Assembly (NCBI GenBank): GCA_013365365.1
Contig: JABVXU010000011.1
Span: 1-64,000, forward strand
Origin: Cruorifilaria tuberocauda
Lineage: Eukaryota; Nematoda; Chromadorea; Rhabditida; Onchocercidae
Length of the DNA: 64,000 nt
Direction: 5' to 3'
Part shown: positions 37,501-48,986 of the stretch, in pieces
Numbering within the stretch: position 1 is the stretch's first letter
Layout: each line of letters opens with the position of its first letter
Made by a program: the position numbers and the translations under genes
The notes under the pieces: model-generated
The model's database searches: none
What the model saw: the letters and a program-made list of their open reading frames with translations, nothing else
Told to the model about the DNA's origin: nothing

Positions 37501-40500
37501 ACAAATTTTGAACTATTATTAGCCAGGAATTTCTACCAACTCCATATCATACTACCTCTGATCCTAACTGCACCATTTATCCGACCTTCCATCCCTCTAA
37601 TCATTTTGATTACTACAACATCAGGTGATAACAGATATCATTCCCCAGCAGTAGTTCACATCTTTAATATTCGTTTGCTCTTGAGTTAATCAAGAATTTA
37701 TCATACGAGTCTAACAGCTACTACATGCCTTCATCACCAAAGTCAACACTTAATAACGGAACATTAAAGATTTGTGGAAACTTTAGATCCTATAAACATT
37801 TCATCTACCTCATTAACAGCAACAGAAATCCAATGTTCACAGCCAACAGTAATTATGCTTATGATCATCCACACATCCTATACAGTTTACGTTTCATGAA
37901 CAGAGCAATAGCTATGTAGAAGTTAATATATGATTAAATGATTCCAAGTTATAAATGATAAATGGGAAATGAGGAACAGTGAAGCAAGAGGAATGATGGA
38001 TAGCAATATGGAAAAAGAATAATGATTAAACAACGGAGCTGTTGATAACAAAGATGAAGTGTGGCGACAATGGATAATCGAAAGTGAAAACGACTGAAGA
38101 ATGTGGAAAACCAATCAATATGATGTACCACTGATAACATTTTACCGAATTTATCAATCCACTCCATTTCAATCTCTTTCACTCAAACAGTATCGCTGAC
38201 TTTACTGCTAAATACTTTATCATTGTGTTGAAAGATCAAGTAGCTACGACAACATACTGAAACAATAGACTGAAAAAGTACTATCTTTAAATGCAATACA
38301 ATTGGAGGCTCAAAATAGATTACATTTCAGATAAGAAGTAATATTTCCATTCACGAAAGATTATTGAAATTCCAATTGTACAAATCCTAATCATTGAACT
38401 TCCTCCCTCCCATTCATTTCCAGTCTCTCCCACTACTGAGACAAACATAAATATGAATAGGACTGATAGGAAGCAGGAGTGCTTACTTCCCACCTATTAT
38501 TTCCTATCCTACATTTACCATTCTACTGATTACGATCCTTGTCAAGCAACGATAAACATTTAATGACTGCAAGACAGAAGAAATCAGCTGATTGGAATTT
38601 TAGTAGCACGTCCACAACCATCAATCAATTAATTTCTGGAAATGATGAGAATAACTGAAGAGATGATGAGAAGAGAGTTGCTTTCTCCAATTACTCAATT
38701 TCGACGAAGAGTAGTGGCAGTACGGAAATAGAGATCAAAAATTAGTGGCAGTTGCTATAGTTTGAATCACTCGCTAAATCATCTGTCAAGAGAGAATGAA
38801 ATTGAACGCTACCCGACAACAAATCCAATCTTACATTTCCCTTCTCTTACAGATGACTATCACGTAGTGATTTTCTCTCAAAACGCTCAAAATATAATCA
38901 GAAACAATCCCATCTGAACACTGCAGTAACAAATTTACAGCATCTTCCAAACGATGCTGCTTGTCCATCGCTTGTTCCGCGGATTCAGTTCTATTTTGAA
39001 AATAAGCTACTGGCTATAAAGGTATAAAATGCTTAAAATCATGTCAGATGAAAAAAAATGAAATTTTAATTCCCAAACATATCGCAAAATGCTTCTATTC
39101 CACGTATCCTCTATATCCTGTAGATTAATGGCCAGAAAACGAAAACGATAATTAAATATTGACGATTATATATCACACAACATAAGGACAAGGATTAATT
39201 AGATACATCATTGAATGATATACTACAGAATTAAAATATCTATAAATTAAATACGACCTTATTCATCGGTTATTCATTTTGATCCGCAGACATAATGATA
39301 ATTGAAATTTGTTACGCGAATCATTAACCATAAAGCAATGATTTAATTAAAAGTGAAAAACTAATAGTGATATTACCACCATGCAACGTTGTCATATCAA
39401 GTGATCTTATGGAAAAAGGGTCAATTAATACATAATGCTTACTTGCTTTAAATCTGGCACAGGCAAGAGGGTAGAGTGTGCAGAATGATTCAGGAAATAC
39501 CCAATTCAAAACCCACTACCATTCATAAATCACAACTTCACAATTGTGAAATAATTGATTAGAAGATAGAAGCAAAATAATACTTTACCAAAATCAAACG
39601 ACAACAGACATGTATTAATGAAATTAACTTCGGGATCGTCACTGTATTTTACTTTAGCGATCTAATGAGTGATAAGACTAAAGATTAGATCAATGTTATA
39701 TGCCAGCATTTTATATTCCCTATTCTAACATATATAGTATTTAATGAATACACACCCACAAGTTTACAATATGTAATATGTCACGGATTCTGTATTTGAT
39801 TCAAAAATGAGATCTGAAGAGGGAAAAAAATGACTGCTTCATTACGACATGATAGCAGATGTTCTGTTGACGAAGTCTACGATACATCCAGAGAAAAAGA
39901 GGAAATGATAATTACCAATAAATCGTCTTTTCGATTAAATGCAAAATGCGTTTCAAATGATACGCAAGCAGTCAACAGCATAACATCTCAAAAAAACCTT
40001 GTAATTCTCATAATTGACGCAACAAAATTATAAACATTTAGTAATGATATTTCACTAAGTACACCTGGTTCACTTATAGAATTGATTTTCCCTTTATAGT
40101 TATCTAACACAACTTACTCATCATGAAAGTAACTTCCAAATATCTGTGGACGAGATCTGGGATGTTGAAATTTTCATAAATAATATGAATTAATAAGAGA
40201 TTCATGAATGAAGATAATTTTCAAATAAGAAAATTAGATATTAGACCCTAGTAAGCCAAGAAACGATTGCCAACTCTCAATAAAAATTTTATTGGCCATT
40301 CAAAACTTACAACATGATGTAGAGACAAAATGAAAATCTAACTATCAAAAAATAATAATAATGAACTCTAAAATTGAGAAAATTACTGCTATCTTCTAGA
40401 TACAGTTTGAACAAAACATATCGCGATCATAAAAACTTTATTGTACAGAAAACTTAGACTTTCGACCGGCCACTGCAAAAGATAAGTCATAATAAATAGC

Positions 40501-40709
40501 AAAAATCAGCATTTTTTAAATTCATGGTAAAATTGAATAGTTTTAAAAATAAACGAAGCAATTATCAATTTCCTGGGAGAAATTAGCACCTCTCAATGAC
40601 ATGATAACAAATGTTCTACTTTTAGCTATCTTTCCATTTTATACTTCAAAGAAAGAAACTTTCCGAAACACTGACTAATCTTATAATTAAAGTAACAGAC
40701 CACAAACAA

Positions 40710-42785
40710 TCAAGTATTAGTTACTTGTCCACTGAAAAGGCGTTCTAAACTTTCTGGTGTGTCGTTATGTTTCAAAACGTTTTTGGACCATAAGATCAAT
40801 CGGAAAAGATTTTCTAGCTTTGGTGCAGATGGTTTATTTAGAGCTTCGAGAATTGCACTATTTACATCGTTAGCAACCTGTAAACAACAGAAATTTCAGA
40901 ACCACTTTCGCTAATCATATCGTTTTAAGGTTGAAAAATAAACCCACCAAAGCAATGTTGATAAATTTTTACGTTCATAGCTGTGATACAGGCACCTTAA
41001 TGACGGATGGAATGGAGATGAAAGAAATGAAAATACTATTAAAAGATGAGATAATATCAGATGAACCGATGTAATAGTAATTCATGAAAAGCAACGTTTT
41101 TTCATCAAGTTTATATAACAGTCTCCAATTATGAATGACCACAAGATTGAAACTATGAAGATTTCAGAGAATATCCACTCCTATGACCTTTGTCTGAAAT
41201 CCTTACCAGTTTTATTCTGTCTTAAAAATAGTCGCCACTATGATGCGAATGATATGAAAATGACAAACCATTTGACGATGACTCATTTCTAGTAGGTATG
41301 TGTATGGAGAATCTTCAGGTTTTTCAAAAGCAATCATTGCAAAAGCTTTTTGCATTTCTTTTTCCATTTCAGGATGTGCATCTACTTTTTCAACAATAGA
41401 TTGCGTAAAGGCGACAGCTTCCTCTACCTAAAAATCCTACATTCTAGGCAAATATAAAATTAATTCATAACTTGCCACCATTCACTACTCATATCAACAC
41501 AGCTAGTGTAAAAGCCAAAACATCCATAAAAATAACCTGTTCCCTCCACTTTCTACTTCAATTGATGGTCGTTTGATCAACATGTAAGTTACCATCGATA
41601 TATCCTACCAGTTAATCAATAATTTTAATCAAAAGAGCTACTGTTAGCGAAACTATTATTAATAAAAAATAAATATTAAATTCCAAAATACGATAATAAC
41701 AGAAGAAAGAGTTTAAAAAATGGCTATCAACGATGCAGAGCAAATCTGTAACTGAATAACGATATAAACCGATTTTGTTCCTTAATAAGATACCGAGCTT
41801 CACTTTACAATTCGACAGGCCGTAATATTTGCTCTTATCCATTTATGCGGTATTCAACAAGAACGGAAATTTCAGAAAAAAGAAATCAATTTAAAAAAAA
41901 TAAATTTAACTAACCACCTAAAGAAATCAATAAAAGAAAATAAATTTAACCCACCATCTTACTGCGAATAAGTTCAATGAGATGCTGCTGAAGTAAACGA
42001 AGGTGAAGAACTGGATTGCGTTCCAGCAAATCAGGTACAACTTTTACAACTTTTTCGATTGCATTTTGTATCTAAACGTTCGAAAGTGTAAATCTGTCTT
42101 ATTCTACATATGCTCATATCTACATATTAATTTTTGTAATATTTGGGATACCCAGAAGTTATACCTTAACTTTAACGAAAGAAATATTGCTAAGCTGAAT
42201 AATGAAAACTAAGAATTGATAATGCTGTGATAAACTGATGCTAGAACTATTAATAAGACAAACCTTTCCTTCTATAATATCATCACGAATACGCATCCGC
42301 TGATCCAGATTTTCGATAGCATCTCTTGGAAATGGTATAGAGGCATCTTCACATAAATATTCAGCAGCTTCTCTATATCCCTGGGAGATCAAATAGTCCA
42401 GCACAAGAAATTTCATATATTCCGGACTGAAAAAAATGTAAGTCTAGTTACAAATGATTTTAGTCCAGCAATGTAAATCTTTACCATCATGCTATATCTA
42501 GATAGAAAATACTTAATATATAATTGCATAATTTCCTAAAATATATTTCACTAAATAACTCCAAAAAATAAATTACTCCTGACTACAAATTATAGGTCTC
42601 GAAAGTTTTGTTAAAATTTTCTATGTAATAAGCTTAAATTGTCAGCTTAAAGATATATAAAAGGAAAACACTAACGGCAACTCGTCTGCAATCATTCCTT
42701 GGAATTTACTGTACCATCCAGTATCTTCAGCTGAGTTATTTGAAGTTGTGCTGGCCGGGATTTCACCGTTTCCACTTTCTCCCAT
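40710..42785 (-). CDS. GID8: GID8/TWA1 subunit of the GID/CTLH ubiquitin ligase
   Basis: Five exons, 42676-42785, 42264-42426, 41955-42071, 41269-41427 and 40710-40877, give 238 residues (human GID8 is 228). A short acidic N-terminus with DTGWYSKFQGMIADELP replaces the human KDEWMEKL leader. A LisH motif follows at about residues 37-70 (MKFLVLDYLISQGYREAA), then CTLH and CRA segments: LLQQHLIELIR at the end of exon 3, AFEKPEDSPYTYLLE in exon 4 and ESLERLF near the end. GID8 is the scaffold that links the RanBPM and RING-bearing subunits of the multi-subunit E3 ligase, in cytosol and nucleus. A TTTTAG immediately upstream of the ATG suggests trans-splicing. The gene is divergent from the Maelstrom gene with about 1.4 kb between starts. 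Splice sites are all canonical. Confidence 0.95.
41880..41957. repeat. Tandem duplication spanning a GID8 splice donor
   Basis: Two imperfect copies of about 39 bases (41880-41918 and 41919-41957) share AAAGAAATCAAT, then AATAAATTTAAC, then an ACC/CCACC end. The second copy carries the donor of GID8 exon 3; the first lies inside the intron and presents a diverged, donor-like GGTTAG on the minus strand. Confidence 0.7.
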
Positions 42786-44209
42786 TTTTCTAAAAATTGT
42801 CAATCCTTCCTATACAGTGACTACGATAAACTGAATCCGTTATTATATCGCAAATACTTCACAGTGTCTAGATGTCCCAAGTCTCACTCCCCTGCCTTCA
42901 ACTCCGTGCTACACTTTTATACAGATAAAATAAAACTGTTATCAATCACTTCGACGATAAACATGAACCTTCAAGTTCAAAATTTCTACTGGATAACTTT
43001 CTGGATAACCCACTGCGATAAGAAAATACACCGCCAAATAATACGTACTTGACAAAATGCAAATTCCTCTTTAAATAGAAGACATTAAAATGTTAGATTC
43101 TCCGAAAACTATATAAAGTGTACATAGATCTATTCTACTAATTGAATAGAAGAAGGCCAAGGACTCAGCACCTCCGCAACGCATGTAGAGTTCACGTAAA
43201 TACGAGGATGATGATCTTCATCGCGTAATCCGTCATTACGCAGTTACTTCGCCACTCCAAGCTCCGCCTACCTGCAGTCTTCATTCTCTGCCAGCGATGT
43301 GATGTGATTCATTCCACTCTACTAATTAGCACGTTTAAAAAGACGTGAAGCATGCGTACATGCATACATTTCATCCAGTACACTCACAGTCGCAAACGTG
43401 AGGGTAACAACCAATTAACACTATAAATTCACACACACGTACTTTCGGTATAACAACGTGCAACGTGCAAATGTAGACGCATGTGAAAAGCACCGTTGAT
43501 TGCTGAGATATGAGGATGAGGAAGTTGGAGAAGTTAAATAGCGTAGAGAGAAGGGAGTGACATAAAAATGTGTGAATAAGTGGACTCATTCATTGTATCG
43601 TATTATTACTTTCTTGCAGGTTGCTCTAGGTTGGTTTGTTGTGCGGTACTGTGAAGTGCAGTCTTTCCGAGTGTGCTCGGGTACCGAACTTTGAGATTTT
43701 GAGGTGTTCATAGCAGGAGGGTTCATGATATAAAAGAAATTAGCAAACTTGACAGATTGAGTGTACTCAACCAATTCTAGAAAACTGACGACATTTTCTA
43801 TATTCTTAAAACGCAGTGATAAGTGATGTGTGCTACTTCCCTTCTGCACTAAGGTCAACTTGTCGATCGGATTAATTGGCGATAATGAGCCCACTTTCCT
43901 GGTGATAGACTTGCTCAGTATGATTCCAGAATGCTCTTCTCATTTAACTCGGCTTCAAGTGTACTTGGACGAATGAGATGAAGTTAAAAGATGTAGATAA
44001 TCATTTATCAACTTCATTAGTTTAAAGCATGGAACTTTTGAATTAAAAATTAAACAGAAGGGATGTGAAGATGAGAATAATTATTGTAGGTATAGCCACA
44101 TCCTGACTGCAACTTCTTGGACGATCATAATCAAAGCGGACGTCAGTCAGTCTTTAGTTCATCCATTTTGAATTAGGCAATAAAAACAGTTTCAGGCAAG
44201 TCAGGCGAA
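42786..44209. promoter_or_regulatory. Shared upstream region of GID8 (-) and Maelstrom (+)
   Basis: The only DNA between two divergent gene starts. It includes a GC-richer stretch at about 43140-43680. Open frames at 42864-43052, 43371-43589 and 43586-43894 look non-coding. A TTTCAG ending at 44195, fourteen bases before the Maelstrom ATG, is a likely spliced-leader acceptor. Bidirectional promoter function is inferred from the layout. Confidence 0.45.
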
Positions 44210-47022
44210 ATGACTAAAAAGCGTTCTTCCAACGGTTTCATGTATTTTGCCGATGCTCGAAGGGCTGTTTACGAGGCGGAGAATGATGGCATACATCTGA
44301 CGGCAAAGAAGTTGGTCGAACGAGCTGCACGAGACTGGAAATTGATGAACGAAGACGAACGTCAGAAATGGCGTAGCGAGAGCCGTCGACGTCATGACGA
44401 GGTATTTATTTTTTATCTACTTAGCATAATACAGCTCGCATGTGTGAAAACAAAGCAAAGCTACCGAATTTAATGAATCATTTATAGAAGTATTCCATTC
44501 ATCTTTCAAGTAATGAAAGGGATGACAGTAGTAGTTATTGTTTCGTATTCCTCATGAATACGGTATTTGTCAAAATACCCAGGAAGTGCAATAAAACTCG
44601 TATTAGGCTGATTTCTCAAAGACATATAAATATCTTTAATACGAATGTCTGCAAACTCTTTGCAGCTAATTTGATAATTCCTTCAGATTTAGAGAATGAA
44701 AAGTTCGACTTGGCATTTATTTTGAGAAAAAAACTTATGATCGATTTTGCTTAATTTCCTTCCTTTGAGATTTGATTAGCTACGGCTTCTTATTTTCTAT
44801 CATTTCGTCATTGCATTTATCTTTCGAACAAATTTTGGATACTATATCGTTTGCATACTGTGATTTAAAACCATTAATGTCTGCATTGATAATCATGGAT
44901 AATATATCTTCTATGACTTCGTTTTAATTGATATGATCTAAAAGTTTTCTCATTTCTTGGTCCTCTCTAATAAATTCTATCACTCAAATTTAAAGTAAAT
45001 TCAAACCTTCCATCTTCAGCTTTATGTTTCAAATGTTCGAATCGAGTCTTTTCCTTACTAAAATTAAGGAAAATAACTTTTAGCAAATTTAATTTTGATT
45101 TTTTCAATTTAGTATAAACGACAAGTTTATCAAATGCAATCAATCTCAGTTATGAATAAGTCAAAGACGCGACCACTATCCAAACTGGAACTGTCATTAC
45201 AACCGAAACCATTTTCCTATAGACTTACGGAATCAAAGCGTAAATCGCTCCGTCAGAGCGTTTATCAGAAGTTGATTTGGAGAGAAAAAGAAAATATGGT
45301 TCGAATCATTTGCTAAGCTAACGCAAAATCTGCTGATATGATAACTGTATGACGCTGTACGATACAGCACAACAAGTATGAGGAAAATGCAGTATTGTAC
45401 AGCATACAGGAGCTATCGCGTCATTTGCGCTATTTTTTTCTTTACCTTACTTCTCCTTGTTGTTGTATGCTACGGTCTATCTGCCTTGTACTGTAGATTG
45501 GTTTACCATAAACAAACTAGGCAAAATTAGAATAAGATAAAAGAAATGAATGGCCTCTGATAACGACATCTTCAACTGTATTTTACGAAATTTATTCCTT
45601 GGAATTAATTGGAAGCAGAGTGAGAACTATAAAGTTGATAAGTTGGTTGTAGACGGAAGTGCTGGCCAAGCGAAAATTCGGACTGCTAACAATCCGACCT
45701 TATTGCATCTTCCAGTCAAACAACGACAGTGATGAGCTAATTTGTCCACCAGCTGAGATTTGCACTTACGTGATGAATCTTAATGAGGGAATTGTTAATA
45801 GTGAGCGTATATTAATACGTCATGATTATCCAGCGAATCATCAGTTTCACCAGTTCTCTCGGATTTCAGGTACATTTTCTCGGTTTGAATTTAAACTTCT
45901 ATAACAATTTTAATATATCGTTGGAATTGGTTGAAAACAATATTAAAATTTCAGATAAGTAATTTGAACTATTCAAGTGCTCCTATGCTTGAAAATTTAG
46001 AAAAGTGAAGAAGTTTAGTTGAAATCTAGTTGAAATCTTCATCTAATATTTTAGAAAATGGTTTTTCTGAATTATCGGAAACACCGAATCATCTAAATGT
46101 TCATCACGCATGTATTCGTATAGCAAATGAAATGAGGGGATGCTGGGCGAATCTGATATTGGTGCCAGCATCACAGTATCAAAACTTGGCAGCAAGCTTA
46201 GTCTGGATTAAGCAAAAACGTGATGTTGGCTTGAAAAGTAATTTGACGAAAATTATATAAGCTTATTATTAACGAGACAATCGCCTCAATGAAAAACCAA
46301 AGTTTGAACTTATTCCTTAAATTTTAAAATAGAATTAGCGAAAGTAGTGAACAGATAGAGAATGAGTTAGGAGAAAGGAGCAAAGTGCAAATCTCGCTTT
46401 GAAACCAATATCAGGAGACACGACGTCAATTCATACAGACCGCTTAATATGCATGGAAGATATGATTGCCGTTATCGGACACATCGTCGAGAGAGATGTT
46501 GATGTTAGCTCAAGTTGGGAACAGAATATTTCATCGAATTTTTGCCATGCATGCGATTTGCATGCTGCTGCACCCAGCAAATGTCCAATGGTCATCGGGA
46601 AGTCTGCGTGGTATGTAGGGATCGGTTTATTTCACAAACATGAGGGGTGATGTCCGCCTTGTTAGCTTTTTGACAATATTTGTGCCGGATGACTTGCAAA
46701 TTCATCGCTGCAAGATCAGGTCCTCTTCACAGGTCGCGTCCTTTATTCGATGGAATCTTTATTGTATTAATATAAGCAAAATTTCAGTCAGCATTTTCTC
46801 GACATACTTCGGAATGTGACGAAGTGTAATCATCAAGCACATGAAAAATGTACATCCAAAATTGGTGACCCAAAGTATTATTTGAGTCCAGCTGCGCGTC
46901 CAATGTATCGCAATCACATCAATCCATTTCAAGTGGCATCTCACCGTGATCCGAAAAATAATCACATTATTAACGATGAACCATTCAATATGATTCAATT
47001 ACGCACACGTCCGTTCACGTGA
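44210..47022 (+). CDS. MAEL: Maelstrom homologue (HMG box + MAEL domain)
   Basis: Six exons, 44210-44401, 45113-45298, 45653-45869, 46055-46219, 46415-46610 and 46788-47022, join in phase to give 396 residues (human MAEL 434). Residues 1-64 form an HMG-like box (SSNGFMYFADARRAVYEAE through LMNEDERQKWRSE). The MAEL domain, a DnaQ-like RNase H fold, runs from about residue 140. The stretch around CPPAEICTYVMNLNEGI aligns with the human CEIGCVKYSLQEGI segment, and LVWIKQK, then RLICMEDMIAVIG, follow in order. The ECHC signature appears intact: Glu161, Cys300, His303 (CDLH) and Cys310. In flies and mammals Maelstrom works in germ cells in piRNA-guided transposon silencing and nuage. The tail after about residue 330 is Pro/Arg/His-rich and has no match I know. 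The CPEB gene follows on the same strand about 2 kb away. Confidence 0.88.
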
Positions 47023-48986
47023 TTTCAATACTTGTTTCAACAGACATATCCCTACCTAACTTCAATTAAAGCAGATCAGTGTTTTTCAGCAAACAAGGTG
47101 GAATATATAACAAAATGGTTGGGCTCATTGGATGTCAATAACGAAATGTTGGAGAGTGATAACATGGAACAAGGTTTTCAAACAAATTATTTAAGTATAT
47201 TCATTTTCGATAAGAAAACAGACAGTAGAAAATCATCAGCTTCAGTCGTATTCCTCAGTTTACTGCATTATTTCAGCATTCACGGAAGATCTTCAAAAGG
47301 AGCTTTCAAATGACACGTATCGGCTGTGACTCCGTTTTGTGCACCGTGAATGACCAGCGTAAATCTGTGATATTTGCAGTGTTGCATTTGCATGTCTTCC
47401 CTCGATCAGCGGTCATTTTTGTCTATTCCTTCTTTTTCATTTCGCTTATACTTCATATTTATGATTGGAATTCGATTTACATAGCAATAAAATATGAGTA
47501 CTCCTTCCCCGCTTTGTTAACGTTGAAGTGCTTCCGGACAGCTTTTAGCAGATTATTGTATGACGGAAATTGAGACCTGTTCGAATCATTACTGAAATCA
47601 CTCCTGACGATCTGGTCACTATAATGGAATAATTCAACTAATACGGAGGCAGTCAAACATCGATACACGCAAGAACCAACAGAAGAATGAGTGAGGATGA
47701 AGGGGTTAAAGCGGAAGGAAGAGCTTAAATAGATTAGCAGCAGATTTGTATATTACTCATTGAACAGAAAAATTATTTATTTTATCAGTTTTCCTTCTGC
47801 TTCACATTAAAATTTTAACTTAAAATTTGCTAGAATGTCAAAATTTCTTGGTTCATCGTATTTTGCTGGCAAATGAGGATTTCTCGTTAAAATGGCAGTG
47901 CTAGGAATCAGGTATACAATTCCCCTCCCCTTCCTCTCCGACTCGTTTGGCAAAACAAAGCTGCTGTCTGACTAGTCAGGGCGAGATTTCATTTATGCAA
48001 ATTTTACGAATGATTGTTCAGTCAGTAGTTTATCGAAGAAGCTGCTATTTATAGGACAGAGTGACAGAGTTAGAAAGGACGGTGACTGTTTTTCTATCAT
48101 TTCAGGTTAATTATATATTAAAATAGTTCATTTATTTCAGTCTTACTTTCAGTATCGATAATGAATCTCGGATGTTAGAGAAAAATTTGTTTCTGGATCT
48201 ATTCTGTTCTCTGTCGAATTGTGCTTATTCCTTAAAAGATAATTCTTGTTTCTTTTTATTTAGTTATTCATTGACTTACTCTCGTAGAACTTCTTTTTGT
48301 TCATTTCAGTTTTTAAAATTACACTACAGGCTTGTTTGGCGATGTTCCAGAAATTTTTGATTCGATTTCATTTGAATTTAAAATTGCTTATATAATTAGC
48401 CAAGATTTTCTATGGTCCTTCATACCTATACACCATTAGAAATTTCAAACTCGGGAATTAAACGAATTGGAACTATTTTTTAGCCAGTTACTGGAGAAAT
48501 CCTAAATAGTTCACTGTTTTGTGCTGACGTCACATTCCTTAATTTGCATAAAGTCTCTGGCAGTCATGCTACTGTCACTTTCTAGAAGTTCACAATAGCA
48601 GGCTCGTCCATTGTTTTCATCTGCACTCAGGTTAAGCGCTCTTGGCAGCATTCCGGAAATTTGTTATCCAATTAACGGATAAGATTATCTTCGATATTTT
48701 GTTAACTCATCCTGCTAATAACGAATTCATAATTTCATTATGAGTTTCGGTGCAATCATAGTATATTGCATGCATGTAAGGAGTGTACATTATAGACAAT
48801 GTGAATTATCATCACTCACTTTCTATTTTTGTCCACATCTTACGATCTCATCTCTCAACATGAGCACTTTAGCTAGTTCTAACTGACTTCTGACTGTTGA
48901 TCTTTTTCTAGTCTTAAGGATTACCTGGAATAGATATTTTAAGGCTAATATTAACATTACAGAGAAGCAGTCGACCACTGATAAAG
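47023..48986. other. Maelstrom-CPEB interval, no gene seen
   Basis: Nearly 2 kb without a supported exon. Frames at 47032-47313 and 47310-47573 probably lie in the Maelstrom 3' untranslated region. The distance is large for a nematode operon. An ACATTACAG acceptor ending at 48962, 24 bases before the CPEB start codon, could be a spliced-leader site or the edge of an undetected upstream exon, since the frame stays open to it. Confidence 0.45.

Larger units (their letters stand above)
34230..40709. other. unc-60 upstream region and intergenic DNA
   Basis: About 6.5 kb without a recognisable multi-codon exon. It should contain the one-codon first exon and promoter of unc-60, plus the 3' flank of the GID8 gene. 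ATG followed by GT occurs on the minus strand near 34811, 37573, 38517, 38616 and 39518; I cannot choose among them. The GC-richer part is 36900-37450. A local duplication and an 8-base tandem repeat are listed separately. Confidence 0.5.
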
